Below are positions 1 to 6,460 of a stretch of DNA of 10,833 nucleotides, piece after piece. The translations under genes were made by a program, and so were the position numbers. Location: NCBI GenBank assembly GCA_002316345.1, contig DCDI01000246.1, forward strand, positions 36,184-47,016, read 5' to 3'. Under the pieces are notes generated by a model. It was not told where the DNA came from. It made no database searches and worked only from the letters and a program-made list of their open reading frames with translations. Positions within the stretch are counted from its first letter, which is position 1. Every line of letters starts with the position of its first letter. Source of the stretch: Phyllobacteriaceae bacterium UBA1059. GTDB lineage: Bacteria; Pseudomonadota; Alphaproteobacteria; Rhizobiales; Rhizobiaceae.

Positions 1-40
1 ACCCCCAGTCAAGTGCGCTACCGGGCTGCGCTACGCTCCG
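1..40 (-). tRNA. tRNA-Pro(GGG), 5' part, truncated by window edge
   Basis: Read on the minus strand from 40 down to 1, this is the 5' half of a proline tRNA. The acceptor 5' strand is CGGAGCG, followed by TA, D-arm stems GCGC/GCGC around AGCCCGGTA, then A26, an anticodon stem strand CTTGA and a loop CTGGGGG. That places anticodon GGG at 6..4, which reads CCC and CCU codons. The T at position 1 begins the 3' anticodon stem strand (expected TCAAG), and everything after it lies outside the window. The D-arm and the CGG 5' end are typical of bacterial tRNA-Pro. Confidence 0.92.
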
Positions 41-53
41 AACCGAGGAAAGC

Positions 54-81
54 CTTATAGAGCGTCGGATTTCTACGCAAG
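54..81 (-). promoter_or_regulatory. Candidate sigma70-type promoter of tRNA-Pro
   Basis: On the minus strand a TTGCGT -35-like box (75-80) is followed by 15 nt and a TATAAG -10-like box (54-59). Transcription would begin about 7 nt before the first tRNA base at 40. CTTGCG at the -35 resembles the CTTGAC form common in rhizobia. The spacing is on the short side, so the assignment is tentative. Confidence 0.35.
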
Positions 82-110
82 GGAGAAAACCAGATTGTAA
101 CGTTCGAGGC

Positions 111-125
111 AGCCATAATATGGCT
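111..125. repeat. 15-bp palindrome (AGCCATA-A-TATGGCT)
   Basis: Perfect 7-bp inverted repeat around one central base, in the spacer between the tRNA-Pro promoter and the candidate small gene at 199-345. It is AT-rich in the centre and followed 7 nt later by a run of six T (133-138). It could be a dimeric regulator's operator or a weak hairpin. Nothing in the sequence says which regulator would bind. Confidence 0.4.
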
Positions 126-134
126 ACCGACATT

Positions 135-163
135 TTTTCACATAGTTCTAATATTCTTATACA
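135..163 (+). promoter_or_regulatory. Candidate promoter of the small ORF
   Basis: This is a locally AT-rich stretch in otherwise GC-rich DNA. TTTTCA (135-140) and TATACA (158-163) are separated by 17 nt and each match four of six consensus bases. An alternative -35, TTCACA (137-142), matches better but leaves only 15 nt. Transcription would start near 170, giving a short leader before the Shine-Dalgarno at 184-189. Confidence 0.3.
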
Positions 164-198
164 AGGATGCAGAATGGACGAGCGAGGAGATCCTGCTC

Positions 199-345
199 AT
201 GCTTCCCTTGCGCATTTGGCTGCCCGGCGGGACACTGAAGGTGAAGCGTTATTGGCACCTTCGCAGCGATGAGCGGGCGAGGCTGGTGCCTGTGTGGAAA
301 GTCGGTGCAACCTATTTCGTGTGGCGTTCTTGGCACGACCGCTAG
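199..345 (+). CDS. Possible small hypothetical protein, 48 aa
   Basis: I do not recognise a family. The frame opens at ATG 199 and stops at TAG 343-345. GAGGAG at 184-189 is a strong Shine-Dalgarno 9 nt before the ATG. A candidate promoter lies upstream and a strong terminator hairpin (367-395) begins 21 nt after the stop. About 70% of codons end in G or C, in line with the neighbouring genes. The product would be basic and rich in tryptophan (five Trp), with no signal peptide or clear membrane segment, and ends in RSWHDR. The open frame continues upstream of 199 without a start codon, so it could also be the remnant of a longer gene. A competing 32-codon frame (174-272, ribosome site AAGGA at 163-167) overlaps it but has weaker codon bias. 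Expression is not shown. Confidence 0.4.
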   Translation: MLPLRIWLPGGTLKVKRYWHLRSDERARLVPVWKVGATYFVWRSWHDR

Positions 346-366
346 TAAATCCGATGTGAATTGAGA

Positions 367-395
367 AGAAGCGGGCTGCAATGCAGCCCGCTTCT
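367..395. terminator. Strong bidirectional hairpin terminator
   Basis: 14-bp perfect inverted repeat: AGAAGCGGGCTGCA (367-380) and its complement (382-395) around one base. It probably folds with a 5-nt loop. On the minus strand the stem is followed by TCTCAATTC, giving a partly U-rich tail 18 nt after the stop of the sugar dehydrogenase gene. On the plus strand the right arm ends in CTTCT. It sits between convergent reading frames and probably serves both. Confidence 0.8.
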
Positions 396-413
396 CCGTC
401 GTCCTGGACCAGA

Positions 414-1712
414 TCAGGCGTCCGGCGTGACCTTCAGGATGCTCGACGTGCCGGCCGTCGGGTTTTCGGTCACGGCGTAAATGGCGCCATCGTCGCCCAC
501 CTTCACGTCGCGCACGCGGGCTTCGAGCGGGATGCGTTCTTCCGAAGCGACTCGATCACTGTCGAGATGCAGAACCACGATGCCGGTGGAAACCAGGCCG
601 CCGATCAGAAAGGTGTTCTTCCAGTTGGAGAACTGATCGCCTTCATAGAAGACCATGCCGGATGGGCCGATCACGGGATCCCAGTAATAAACCGGCTGCT
701 CCATGCCGTCCTGAGCGGTAATGCCGTCGCCGATCGGCTGGCCGCTATATTCGACACCGTAGGTGATCACAGGCCAGCCATAGTTCTTGCCGCCTTCCGG
801 GCGGTTGAGCTCATCGCCGCCTTTGGGCCCGTGCTCGACCGTCCACAAACGGCCCTGATTGTCCAAGGCGGCTGCCTGCATGTTGCGGTGACCGTAGGAC
901 CAGATCGCCGGCAGGGCATTCTGTTGCTCGGCAAGCGGGTTACCTTCGGCGGCCGTACCATCCGTCTTGATGCGGAAGACCTTGCCAAGCCCACTGCTGA
1001 GATCCTGGGCCTGCACACGCGGTTCTTGATCCGACCGCTCTCCGACCGTGACATAGAGGTGGCCATCTGCGGTCGGCACGATGCGCGAGCCGAAGTGCTT
1101 GTTGTTTTCCCATGATGGCGTTTGGCGGAAGATGACCTTCACCTCATCCAGCTTCCCGCCGTTACTCTCATCGAGCGATAGGGTGGCCGAGGCGACCGAC
1201 GTGCCGTTGCCGTCATCGCGTGGCTCGCTGAAGCTGAAGTAGATGCGGTTCGAAGTCTCGAAGTCCGTTGCAAGCGCAACATCAAGGAGGCCACCCTGGC
1301 CGCGCGAGTCCACTTTTGGCAAACCATCCAAAGCTTTGCCCGGCTTGCCGTCTGCGGACAAGACATGCATTGCGCCTTCCTTGGTGGTCACCAGCATGCG
1401 CCCGTTCGGCAGGAACTCCATGGCCCAAAGCTGCGGCAGGCCTTCCGCCACAGGCGTGACCGAGACTTTCGTCAGGGTGGAAGGCTGCGGCGCGCGCGTT
1501 TGGTTCTGGAAGGCGGGTTTCTGGTTGGGTGCGTTGGGGCTTTGGGTTTCAACAGGCTTATTGGCCGGCGTGCCCTCATCGCCGCTCGCGGGAACCTGGC
1601 CCTCCACCTGCTCGACTGGGGATGTGTCCCCGGTTGATTGGGCATACGCGGCCCCGCCTGCAAGGCTGAGGGACAAAGCGGTGCTGGTGAGAAGAATAAG
1701 GAAGCGGCTCAT
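414..1712 (-). CDS. PQQ-dependent sugar dehydrogenase (Asd/YliI family), secreted
   Basis: 432-aa soluble aldose dehydrogenase-type beta-propeller, predicted to oxidise sugars with pyrroloquinoline quinone in the periplasm. Residues 1-24 form a Sec signal peptide ending AYA before Gln25. About 25-80 is a Pro/Gln/Asn/Ser-rich linker, unusual for the family. The propeller follows with RGQGG (137-141), HFGSR (206-210, probably the catalytic His region), SYGHRN (272-277), EHGPKGGDELN (293-303) and GKNYGWP (308-314), all family hallmarks. ATG 1712 is chosen because AAGGA (1719-1723) lies 6 nt before it and the signal peptide then begins at residue 1. A longer frame exists up to 1790 but lacks support. 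It is the last leftward gene, 133 nt after the polymerase gene, and ends at the hairpin at 367-395. Its substrate, and whether it serves polysaccharide assembly, are unknown. Confidence 0.9.
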   Translation of the reverse strand: MSRFLILLTSTALSLSLAGGAAYAQSTGDTSPVEQVEGQVPASGDEGTPANKPVETQSPNAPNQKPAFQNQTRAPQPSTLTKVSVTPVAEGLPQLWAMEFLPNGRMLVTTKEGAMHVLSADGKPGKALDGLPKVDSRGQGGLLDVALATDFETSNRIYFSFSEPRDDGNGTSVASATLSLDESNGGKLDEVKVIFRQTPSWENNKHFGSRIVPTADGHLYVTVGERSDQEPRVQAQDLSSGLGKVFRIKTDGTAAEGNPLAEQQNALPAIWSYGHRNMQAAALDNQGRLWTVEHGPKGGDELNRPEGGKNYGWPVITYGVEYSGQPIGDGITAQDGMEQPVYYWDPVIGPSGMVFYEGDQFSNWKNTFLIGGLVSTGIVVLHLDSDRVASEERIPLEARVRDVKVGDDGAIYAVTENPTAGTSSILKVTPDA

Positions 1713-1845
1713 GGATTGTCCTTGTGTCGCGTTTATGATGTGTCGGCCAATGCCGAGATCGGGCGGAGATGCGAAGCCGTCCGCCTTCACGATCCAATGC
1801 GAACCCTATCAGCCGGTTGCGACACGGCTTCTCAACAACGCGTCA
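1713..1845. other. 133-bp spacer between polymerase and dehydrogenase genes
   Basis: I see only the dehydrogenase ribosome-binding site (AAGGA, 1719-1723, minus). There is no clear terminator after the polymerase stop at 1846 and no convincing -35/-10 pair. Short GC inverted repeats (for example 1811-1815/1825-1829) lack a U tail. The length would allow an independent promoter for the dehydrogenase, but none stands out. Confidence 0.4.
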
Positions 1846-3039
1846 TCACCGGGATATCTGAAAACGCTGCAAGCGTGCTTTGTGCGCATGCCGTGCTTCA
1901 AGCGCGATGCAGCCCCACACCATGCCGAGCAGCAGATAGAAATGCCGCCAGTGATCGGTGTCGATCACGCTGCCGAGTGCCACATGCCCGAGCAGCGTCG
2001 CATAGGCGCAAAGCAGATAAGGCTGCCATGGGCGGTTGCGGAACAGGATGCGAAAGCCGGCGGCAAAGGTCCACAGGATTAGCGTGAGATAGGACAGGAA
2101 GCCGATCCAGCCGTAATCCATCAGGGCTTTGAGCCAGATGTTGTGCGTATCCTCGCCGAAGATGGTGCCGAAAACGAGCGGTCCGATGCCGAGGGGATGT
2201 TCCAGAGCCATGGCGAAACCATAGCCATAACGGGCGAAGCGGCCGAGACGCGCGCCGTCATAATCCTGCACCAGCTGTGCGCGTGTCGAAAAGAGTTCGG
2301 CTACGCCCGGCAGTTGCAGCGCGATCAGGATGGCGAGGCTGACGAATACCACGGCGCCCAGGCTCATGACGGCTACGCGAAGCCGAAACCGTCCGCTGGA
2401 GCTTTGCAGAAAAAGGGCTGCAACCAGCAATATCGCGGCCGCACCAAACAGGCCCCAGGCGCCACGCGAAAAAGACAGGAAGATGCCGGTGACCAGGATC
2501 AGCAGCGGCCCGCTCCACACGGCGACGGTCTTCAAGCCGCCTGTTAGGATGCGATGCAGCATGTAGATGCCGGGAAACACTAGAAAAGGGCCGAACACGT
2601 TCGGATCCTGGAAGGCGCCGGCGGCACGGTCGTATTTCGTGAACATCTCAGCGCCGGGCAGCAGGTGGAAGTAGCCGGCAATTCCGAGGAAGGACGTGGC
2701 GACAGCTGCCAGCACCCAGGCCAAAGCCATCGGGCGGAAAAGGTCCGGCTGCGATTCCGTCACTGACGCGTAGAAGATTGCCGTGAAAGCGAGGAACATG
2801 GAGACCGCAAGATACAGCGGCGTTTCCTTGAGATCCGCCATCTGCGTCATCGAAATCATGCCGCCGATGTTGAAGGTGATTAGCAGGATCACCAGCGGCA
2901 GGATGGCGCGCGAGATGCGCAGGCCGAACAAGGCCCACACGCCGATCAGCCCTGCCATGTAAAGCTCGTAAGGCGCCGGCTCTTCGATCACGAAGCCGGA
3001 CAGAAGCACGCCGAGACTGACCGCCGCCGTGCTGATCAA
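1846..3039 (-). CDS. O-antigen ligase / Wzy-type polysaccharide polymerase (Wzy_C family)
   Basis: Polytopic inner-membrane protein with about ten or more hydrophobic segments across roughly 397 aa. It probably polymerises lipid-linked repeat units in the periplasm. Family marks, counted from the TTG start, are DPNVFG (145-150), SFSRGAW (189-195) before a membrane helix, a periplasmic loop around residues 250-300, and HNIWLKALMDYGWIGF (299-314). Residues 360-372 (DTDHWRHFYLLLG) resemble the usual late His motif. Start codon: no in-frame ATG or GTG lies between the upstream stop (3133-3135) and the first membrane segment. TTG 3039 is the only conventional option, yet a strong GAGGGAGG (3063-3070) lies 23 nt before it, too far for normal use. 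The true N-terminus may extend upstream. The gene follows the glycosylphosphotransferase by 55 nt and is likely co-transcribed. Homologues can be ligases rather than polymerases; the surrounding cluster favours polymerase. Confidence 0.85.
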   Translation of the reverse strand: MISTAAVSLGVLLSGFVIEEPAPYELYMAGLIGVWALFGLRISRAILPLVILLITFNIGGMISMTQMADLKETPLYLAVSMFLAFTAIFYASVTESQPDLFRPMALAWVLAAVATSFLGIAGYFHLLPGAEMFTKYDRAAGAFQDPNVFGPFLVFPGIYMLHRILTGGLKTVAVWSGPLLILVTGIFLSFSRGAWGLFGAAAILLVAALFLQSSSGRFRLRVAVMSLGAVVFVSLAILIALQLPGVAELFSTRAQLVQDYDGARLGRFARYGYGFAMALEHPLGIGPLVFGTIFGEDTHNIWLKALMDYGWIGFLSYLTLILWTFAAGFRILFRNRPWQPYLLCAYATLLGHVALGSVIDTDHWRHFYLLLGMVWGCIALEARHAHKARLQRFQISR

Positions 3040-3094
3040 GGCAATCAGCTTGGCGTTGATCGCCTCCCTCGGCAGGGCCGGATGAACGACGGCG

Positions 3095-4633
3095 CTAATA
3101 GGCGTTCTCCGAGCGCAGCAGCCGGATCGGGGTCAGGAACAGGATCTTCAAGTCGAACCAGATCGACCAGTTCTCGATGTAGTCCAGATCATATTCGGTG
3201 CGCATGCGGATCTTGTCGGAGGAATCGATCTCACCGCGCCAACCGCTGATCTGCGCCCAGCCGGTGACACCGGGTTTCACGCGATGGCGCGCGAAATATC
3301 CGTCGACCACTTCATAAAACAGCGTGTCATGCGATTGCGCGGATATCGCATGGGGGCGGGGGCCCACCAGCGACAGGCTGCCGAACAGCGCATTGAAGAA
3401 CTGCGGCAGCTCGTCGATCGAGGTCTTGCGGATGAAGCGGCCAACACGCGTCACGCGCGGATCGTTCTTGGTCACCGCCTGCTTGGCCGTCGGATCGCAT
3501 TGCTCGCTGAACATCGAGCGGAACTTGAGGACCTCGATCTCCTCATTGTTGAAGCCGTGCCGCTTCTGCCGGAACAGGATCGGACCCTTGCTGTCGAGCT
3601 TGATGGCAATGGCCGTGGCGATCATGATCGGCGAAAACAGGAGGATCCCGAACAGGCTGAATACGATGTCGAAGATGCGCTTCGCAACCGAGTCCCAGTC
3701 GTTGATCGGCTTGTCGAAAATATCCAGCATCGGCACTTGGCCGATGAAGGAGTAGGAGCGCGGCCGGAAATGCAGGTTGTGCGTGTGCGCCGACAGGCGG
3801 ATGTCGACCGGCAGGATCCAAAGCTTCTTCAGCAGCGTCAGCACGCGCGATTCCGCCGTCAGCGGCAGCGACACGATCAGCATGTCGATATGGGCGATGC
3901 GCGCGAATTCCAGCAATTCATTGATGTTGCCGAGCTTGGGATAGCCGGCCACGATCGCTGGTGACCGGCGGTCATCGCGATCGTCGAAGATGCCGCAGAT
4001 GCGGATGTCGTTGTAGGGCTGCGCCTCAATGGAGCGGATCAGCATCTCCGCCGCAGGCCCTCCGCCCACGATCACGGCCCGCCGCTCGATCACGCCGTTG
4101 CGTACCCAGCGCTTCACGAAATGCGAAACGATGATGCGCACCAGGAGGATCGCAGTGAAGCCGCCAAGGAACCACGAGCCGAACCAGACGCGCGAAAAGT
4201 CCTCCGACCATTTCAGCAGGAAGCCCATGGTTGCCAGCGCGCCGAGTGCTGCAATCCAGGCAAGCCCTAAGCGGGCGATGTTCTGCAGCGGCCGGCTGAG
4301 AATGCGAAACTGGTAGGCTTCGGCGATGTTGAGGAAGGCCACCGCAAGCAGCGAGCCGCTCACGATCACCGCCGGATATTCCCAGGCTAGCCAAGGACCC
4401 TTGCCGACGTAAACGGCGCGGATACCGAGGCCGACCGCGCAGAGCAGCAGGAACTCGGCGATGCGCAGCAGGCCACTGACCATGTTCGAGGACAGGCCGT
4501 CGCCACGATATTGCTGCGCGATCTGGCGCGCCATATCGTTCAACTCTCGACGCGGCGCGGTCGCAATTTCGCCGTCGCGGAAGCTGCGCACAGCCTCAAG
4601 CGTATAGCGAAGCGCCGGATCGTTCTCGGTCAT
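3095..4633 (-). CDS. Undecaprenyl-phosphate sugar-1-phosphate transferase (UppE/WcaJ-like), initiating enzyme
   Basis: 512-aa polyisoprenyl-phosphate hexose-1-phosphate transferase that starts repeat-unit assembly on undecaprenyl phosphate at the inner membrane. Four membrane segments (about 52-75, 86-106, 119-140, 148-173) precede a nucleotide-binding-like domain (AVIVGGGPAAE at 186-196). A re-entrant/membrane helix (about 320-345) then leads to the bacterial sugar transferase domain: KGPILFRQ (349-356), FRSM (371-374), the catalytic Asp-Glu in SIDELPQ (405-411), VGPRP (423-427) and KPGVTGWAQISG (453-464). Length and order match full-length WcaJ/UppE-type enzymes. ATG 4633 is preferred; an in-frame TTG at 4651 would add six residues but lies inside a hairpin. 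The Shine-Dalgarno is weak (GCGGGG). The 109-nt gap after the glycosyltransferase gene could hold an internal promoter. The sugar (Glc, Gal or an amino sugar) cannot be read from sequence. Confidence 0.93.
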   Translation of the reverse strand: MTENDPALRYTLEAVRSFRDGEIATAPRRELNDMARQIAQQYRGDGLSSNMVSGLLRIAEFLLLCAVGLGIRAVYVGKGPWLAWEYPAVIVSGSLLAVAFLNIAEAYQFRILSRPLQNIARLGLAWIAALGALATMGFLLKWSEDFSRVWFGSWFLGGFTAILLVRIIVSHFVKRWVRNGVIERRAVIVGGGPAAEMLIRSIEAQPYNDIRICGIFDDRDDRRSPAIVAGYPKLGNINELLEFARIAHIDMLIVSLPLTAESRVLTLLKKLWILPVDIRLSAHTHNLHFRPRSYSFIGQVPMLDIFDKPINDWDSVAKRIFDIVFSLFGILLFSPIMIATAIAIKLDSKGPILFRQKRHGFNNEEIEVLKFRSMFSEQCDPTAKQAVTKNDPRVTRVGRFIRKTSIDELPQFFNALFGSLSLVGPRPHAISAQSHDTLFYEVVDGYFARHRVKPGVTGWAQISGWRGEIDSSDKIRMRTEYDLDYIENWSIWFDLKILFLTPIRLLRSENAY

Positions 4634-4742
4634 CAAAGCTGGCCCCGCCAAAACCCTGCCTAAGGGCTTTGTTCCTCAAGGGCATATATGAGCAAAGAGC
4701 GGCTAATAAAGACTTGCAGCCGTCAGTGACTTTGTTGCGATC
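4634..4742 (-). promoter_or_regulatory. Leader/spacer before the glycosylphosphotransferase gene, with hairpin
   Basis: 109-bp spacer with an AT-rich middle (minus strand CATATATG around 4683-4690) that could supply a -10 element, though I find no good -35. Closer to the gene, 4649-4657 and 4663-4671 form a 9-bp stem (one G-U pair) with a 5-nt loop, ending 15 nt before ATG 4633. In the mRNA this sits directly before the weak ribosome-binding site, so it may modulate translation or act as an attenuator. No U run follows it, so it is not a standard terminator on the minus strand. Confidence 0.35.
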
Positions 4743-5879
4743 TCAGCGCGCCAGCGCTGCAAAGTAAGCCTGTTCGATTTCTCGCGCCATCACATCGACA
4801 CCAAACCGGCTCCGCAGGGTGTCACGCGAGGGGAGGGCATTGCGTAAAGCCTGTGGTTCGCGGATCGCTTCCACCATGCGGGTGGCGAGCGCGTCTGATG
4901 AGCCCGGCACGATCAGAGCGCCGGAGGTTTGTCCCACGATCTCCGGGATGCCTCCAACGGAGGCCGCGATCATCGGCATTCCAGCCGCAAGCGCTTCCAG
5001 CACGATATAGGGCATCGCCTCGGCGCGCGACGGCACGACGATCGTTTTGCCCAAGGCAAAGGCGCGACGCGCCGGCATGGCGGGGTGGAAGGTGATCTGC
5101 TCGGCCAGATGCAGCGAGGCTGCCTGCGCCTTGTACTTCGGCAGGTCGTCGCCATCTCCTACCATCACGGCCGTCAGCGGATGCTGCAGAATGGCCGCTG
5201 CTTTCGCCAGCGCGTCGATAAAGATGTCGGGACCTTTCAGGTCGCGCATCATGCCGATGTAAAGGAAGTCAGCCGCATCGCCGTTAGGCAGCACGGGTTC
5301 AAATTCTTCCGCCCGCAGACCGTTGTAAACGAGCCGGTACGGCACCTTCGGCTGGCCGACCTTGGCCACGAATGTTCGCATTTCATGTTCCGACACGAAC
5401 AGCAGCTGGTCGGTCGTAAACCGCTCCAACAGCCGCTCGATCGCGAACACTGTCCGGCCAAAGGCGCTATGCTCGTCGTAATGCAGGCTTCCGCCATGCG
5501 GTGAATAAAGGCGGGCCACGCGAGACCTTGAAACCCGCAGAAGTGAGCCGAACATGCGGGCATAAACGCCACCCTTGGCGCCATGTCCGTGCAGAACGTC
5601 CGGCTGCAATTGCTTGATGATCTTGTAGGTGCGCCATGCGGCAGCGATGTCGCCGGCTCCGATATGGCGCTGGATCGGCGTACGGTGGATACCCAGTGCA
5701 AGCTGCGGTTCGATCTCGTCGAACAAGCGGGCTTCATGGGCGCCGCCCGTGGTGGAATCGCAGAGAATGCCGACCTGATGCCCGGCCGCGACCTGCGCAT
5801 GCGTGAGATCGCGCACATGCCGGAAGATGCCGCCCACCGGCGAACGGAAGCAGTGCAGAATGCGTAAGGGTTGACCCAC
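4743..5879 (-). CDS. GT4-family glycosyltransferase (GT-B fold)
   Basis: 378-aa cytoplasmic retaining glycosyltransferase that adds a sugar from a nucleotide donor to the growing lipid-linked repeat unit. The N-terminal half carries the acceptor-side pattern SPVGGIFRHV (13-22) and HGHGAKGG (97-104). The C-terminal donor domain shows YIGMMRDLKGPDIFIDA (207-223), GDGDD (241-245) and the EX7E motif with Glu287 and Glu295, followed by AAGMPMIAASVGGIPEIV (298-315). Length is normal for GT4. Translation starts at GTG 5879, 20 nt after the export lipoprotein stop, with no clear Shine-Dalgarno. The short gap suggests translational coupling within the leftward operon. Agrobacterium UPP loci carry a similar enzyme next to a Wza-like gene. 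Donor and acceptor are unknown. Confidence 0.93.
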   Translation of the reverse strand: MGQPLRILHCFRSPVGGIFRHVRDLTHAQVAAGHQVGILCDSTTGGAHEARLFDEIEPQLALGIHRTPIQRHIGAGDIAAAWRTYKIIKQLQPDVLHGHGAKGGVYARMFGSLLRVSRSRVARLYSPHGGSLHYDEHSAFGRTVFAIERLLERFTTDQLLFVSEHEMRTFVAKVGQPKVPYRLVYNGLRAEEFEPVLPNGDAADFLYIGMMRDLKGPDIFIDALAKAAAILQHPLTAVMVGDGDDLPKYKAQAASLHLAEQITFHPAMPARRAFALGKTIVVPSRAEAMPYIVLEALAAGMPMIAASVGGIPEIVGQTSGALIVPGSSDALATRMVEAIREPQALRNALPSRDTLRSRFGVDVMAREIEQAYFAALAR

Positions 5880-5899
5880 GGTGCTCAGGACAGCCGGGA

Positions 5900-6460
5900 T
5901 CAGAACAGGCGTTCGCGCACGTAAACCGTATCGCCCGGTAGAAGCGGGTCGGAGGTGACGACGCGACCGGTCATGACCTTGCCATTGATGCTGCGGGTGA
6001 TGTCGACATCGGCCTGATTGGCGCGAGGCGAAAATCCGCCGGCTAGCGCCACGGCCTTTTGCACGGTCAAGCCGGGAACATAGGAGTACTGCCCAGCCGC
6101 ACCCACTTCGCCCATCACGAAGATCGGTCTGTAACGCTCAATCTGCACGGAGATGTCCGGGTCGCGCAGATAGCCGTTGCGCAGCTTCACCGCGAGGTCG
6201 CGCTCGATCTGCTGGACCGTCTTCCCACGCGCAGCGACTGCGCCGACCAGCGGGAAGGAGATGTAGCCGGATTGATCCACCGCATAGGTGTTTGTCAGGC
6301 CTTCCTGCTCGAACACCGTGACGCGAACACTGTCGCCGGCATCGAGAACATAGGGCTTGTCGATCGCCTGGTGGAAAGCGGCAGGCGCCGGACGATATCC
6401 CGAGCAACCGGCCGTCAACAGCGAAAGCGCAAGAACGGAGGCAAGTGCTTTTGTGATCAT
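5900..6460 (-). CDS. Wza-like polysaccharide export lipoprotein (short form)
   Basis: 186-aa outer-membrane polysaccharide export protein. Residues 1-18 form a lipoprotein signal with lipobox LTAGC, so Cys19 would be lipidated. The Poly_export domain spans about 36-110 (YVLDAGDSVRVTVF at 37-50; GYISFPLVG at 65-73). One SLBB-type domain follows at about 113-170 (VMGEVGAAGQYSY at 115-127; AVALAGGF at 137-144), and the protein ends at once after LLPGDTVYVRERLF (173-186). E. coli Wza is about twice as long, with extra domains and a C-terminal helix that spans the outer membrane. Those are absent here, as in the short forms of holdfast and UPP loci. ATG 6460 gives a clean lipoprotein signal, though the upstream GAGG is far from it. 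It is the first gene of the leftward operon, reading from the divergent region. Confidence 0.92.
   Translation of the reverse strand: MITKALASVLALSLLTAGCSGYRPAPAAFHQAIDKPYVLDAGDSVRVTVFEQEGLTNTYAVDQSGYISFPLVGAVAARGKTVQQIERDLAVKLRNGYLRDPDISVQIERYRPIFVMGEVGAAGQYSYVPGLTVQKAVALAGGFSPRANQADVDITRSINGKVMTGRVVTSDPLLPGDTVYVRERLF

Noticed and set aside
174..272. 32-codon plus-strand frame with AAGGA 6 nt before ATG 174
   Set aside because: Codon third positions are not G/C-biased, and it overlaps the 48-codon frame, which has better bias and ends nearer the terminator. It is mentioned only as an alternative.
157..381. 74-codon minus-strand frame beginning inside the terminator hairpin
   Set aside because: Its ATG is part of the hairpin, there is no ribosome site, and it lies opposite the better supported small ORF.
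1..400. tRNA-Pro as an integration site of a genomic island
   Set aside because: No integrase, attachment repeat or composition shift is visible. The tRNA's 3' end, where integration usually occurs, lies outside the window on the far side from the cluster.
381..1115. 244-codon plus-strand frame opposite the sugar dehydrogenase gene
   Set aside because: It mirrors a gene with clear family motifs. Long antisense frames are expected in GC-rich coding DNA.
1811..1829. AGCCG/CGGCT inverted repeat as a terminator after the polymerase gene
   Set aside because: Only 5 bp with a 9-nt loop and no U run on either strand.
3284..3964. 226-codon plus-strand frame opposite the glycosylphosphotransferase
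   Set aside because: Arg/Gln/His-rich translation typical of an antisense shadow, with no ribosome site. The minus-strand frame has unmistakable sugar transferase motifs.
4929..5504. 191-codon plus-strand frame opposite the GT4 gene
   Set aside because: Shadow of a well-supported glycosyltransferase with the EX7E motif.
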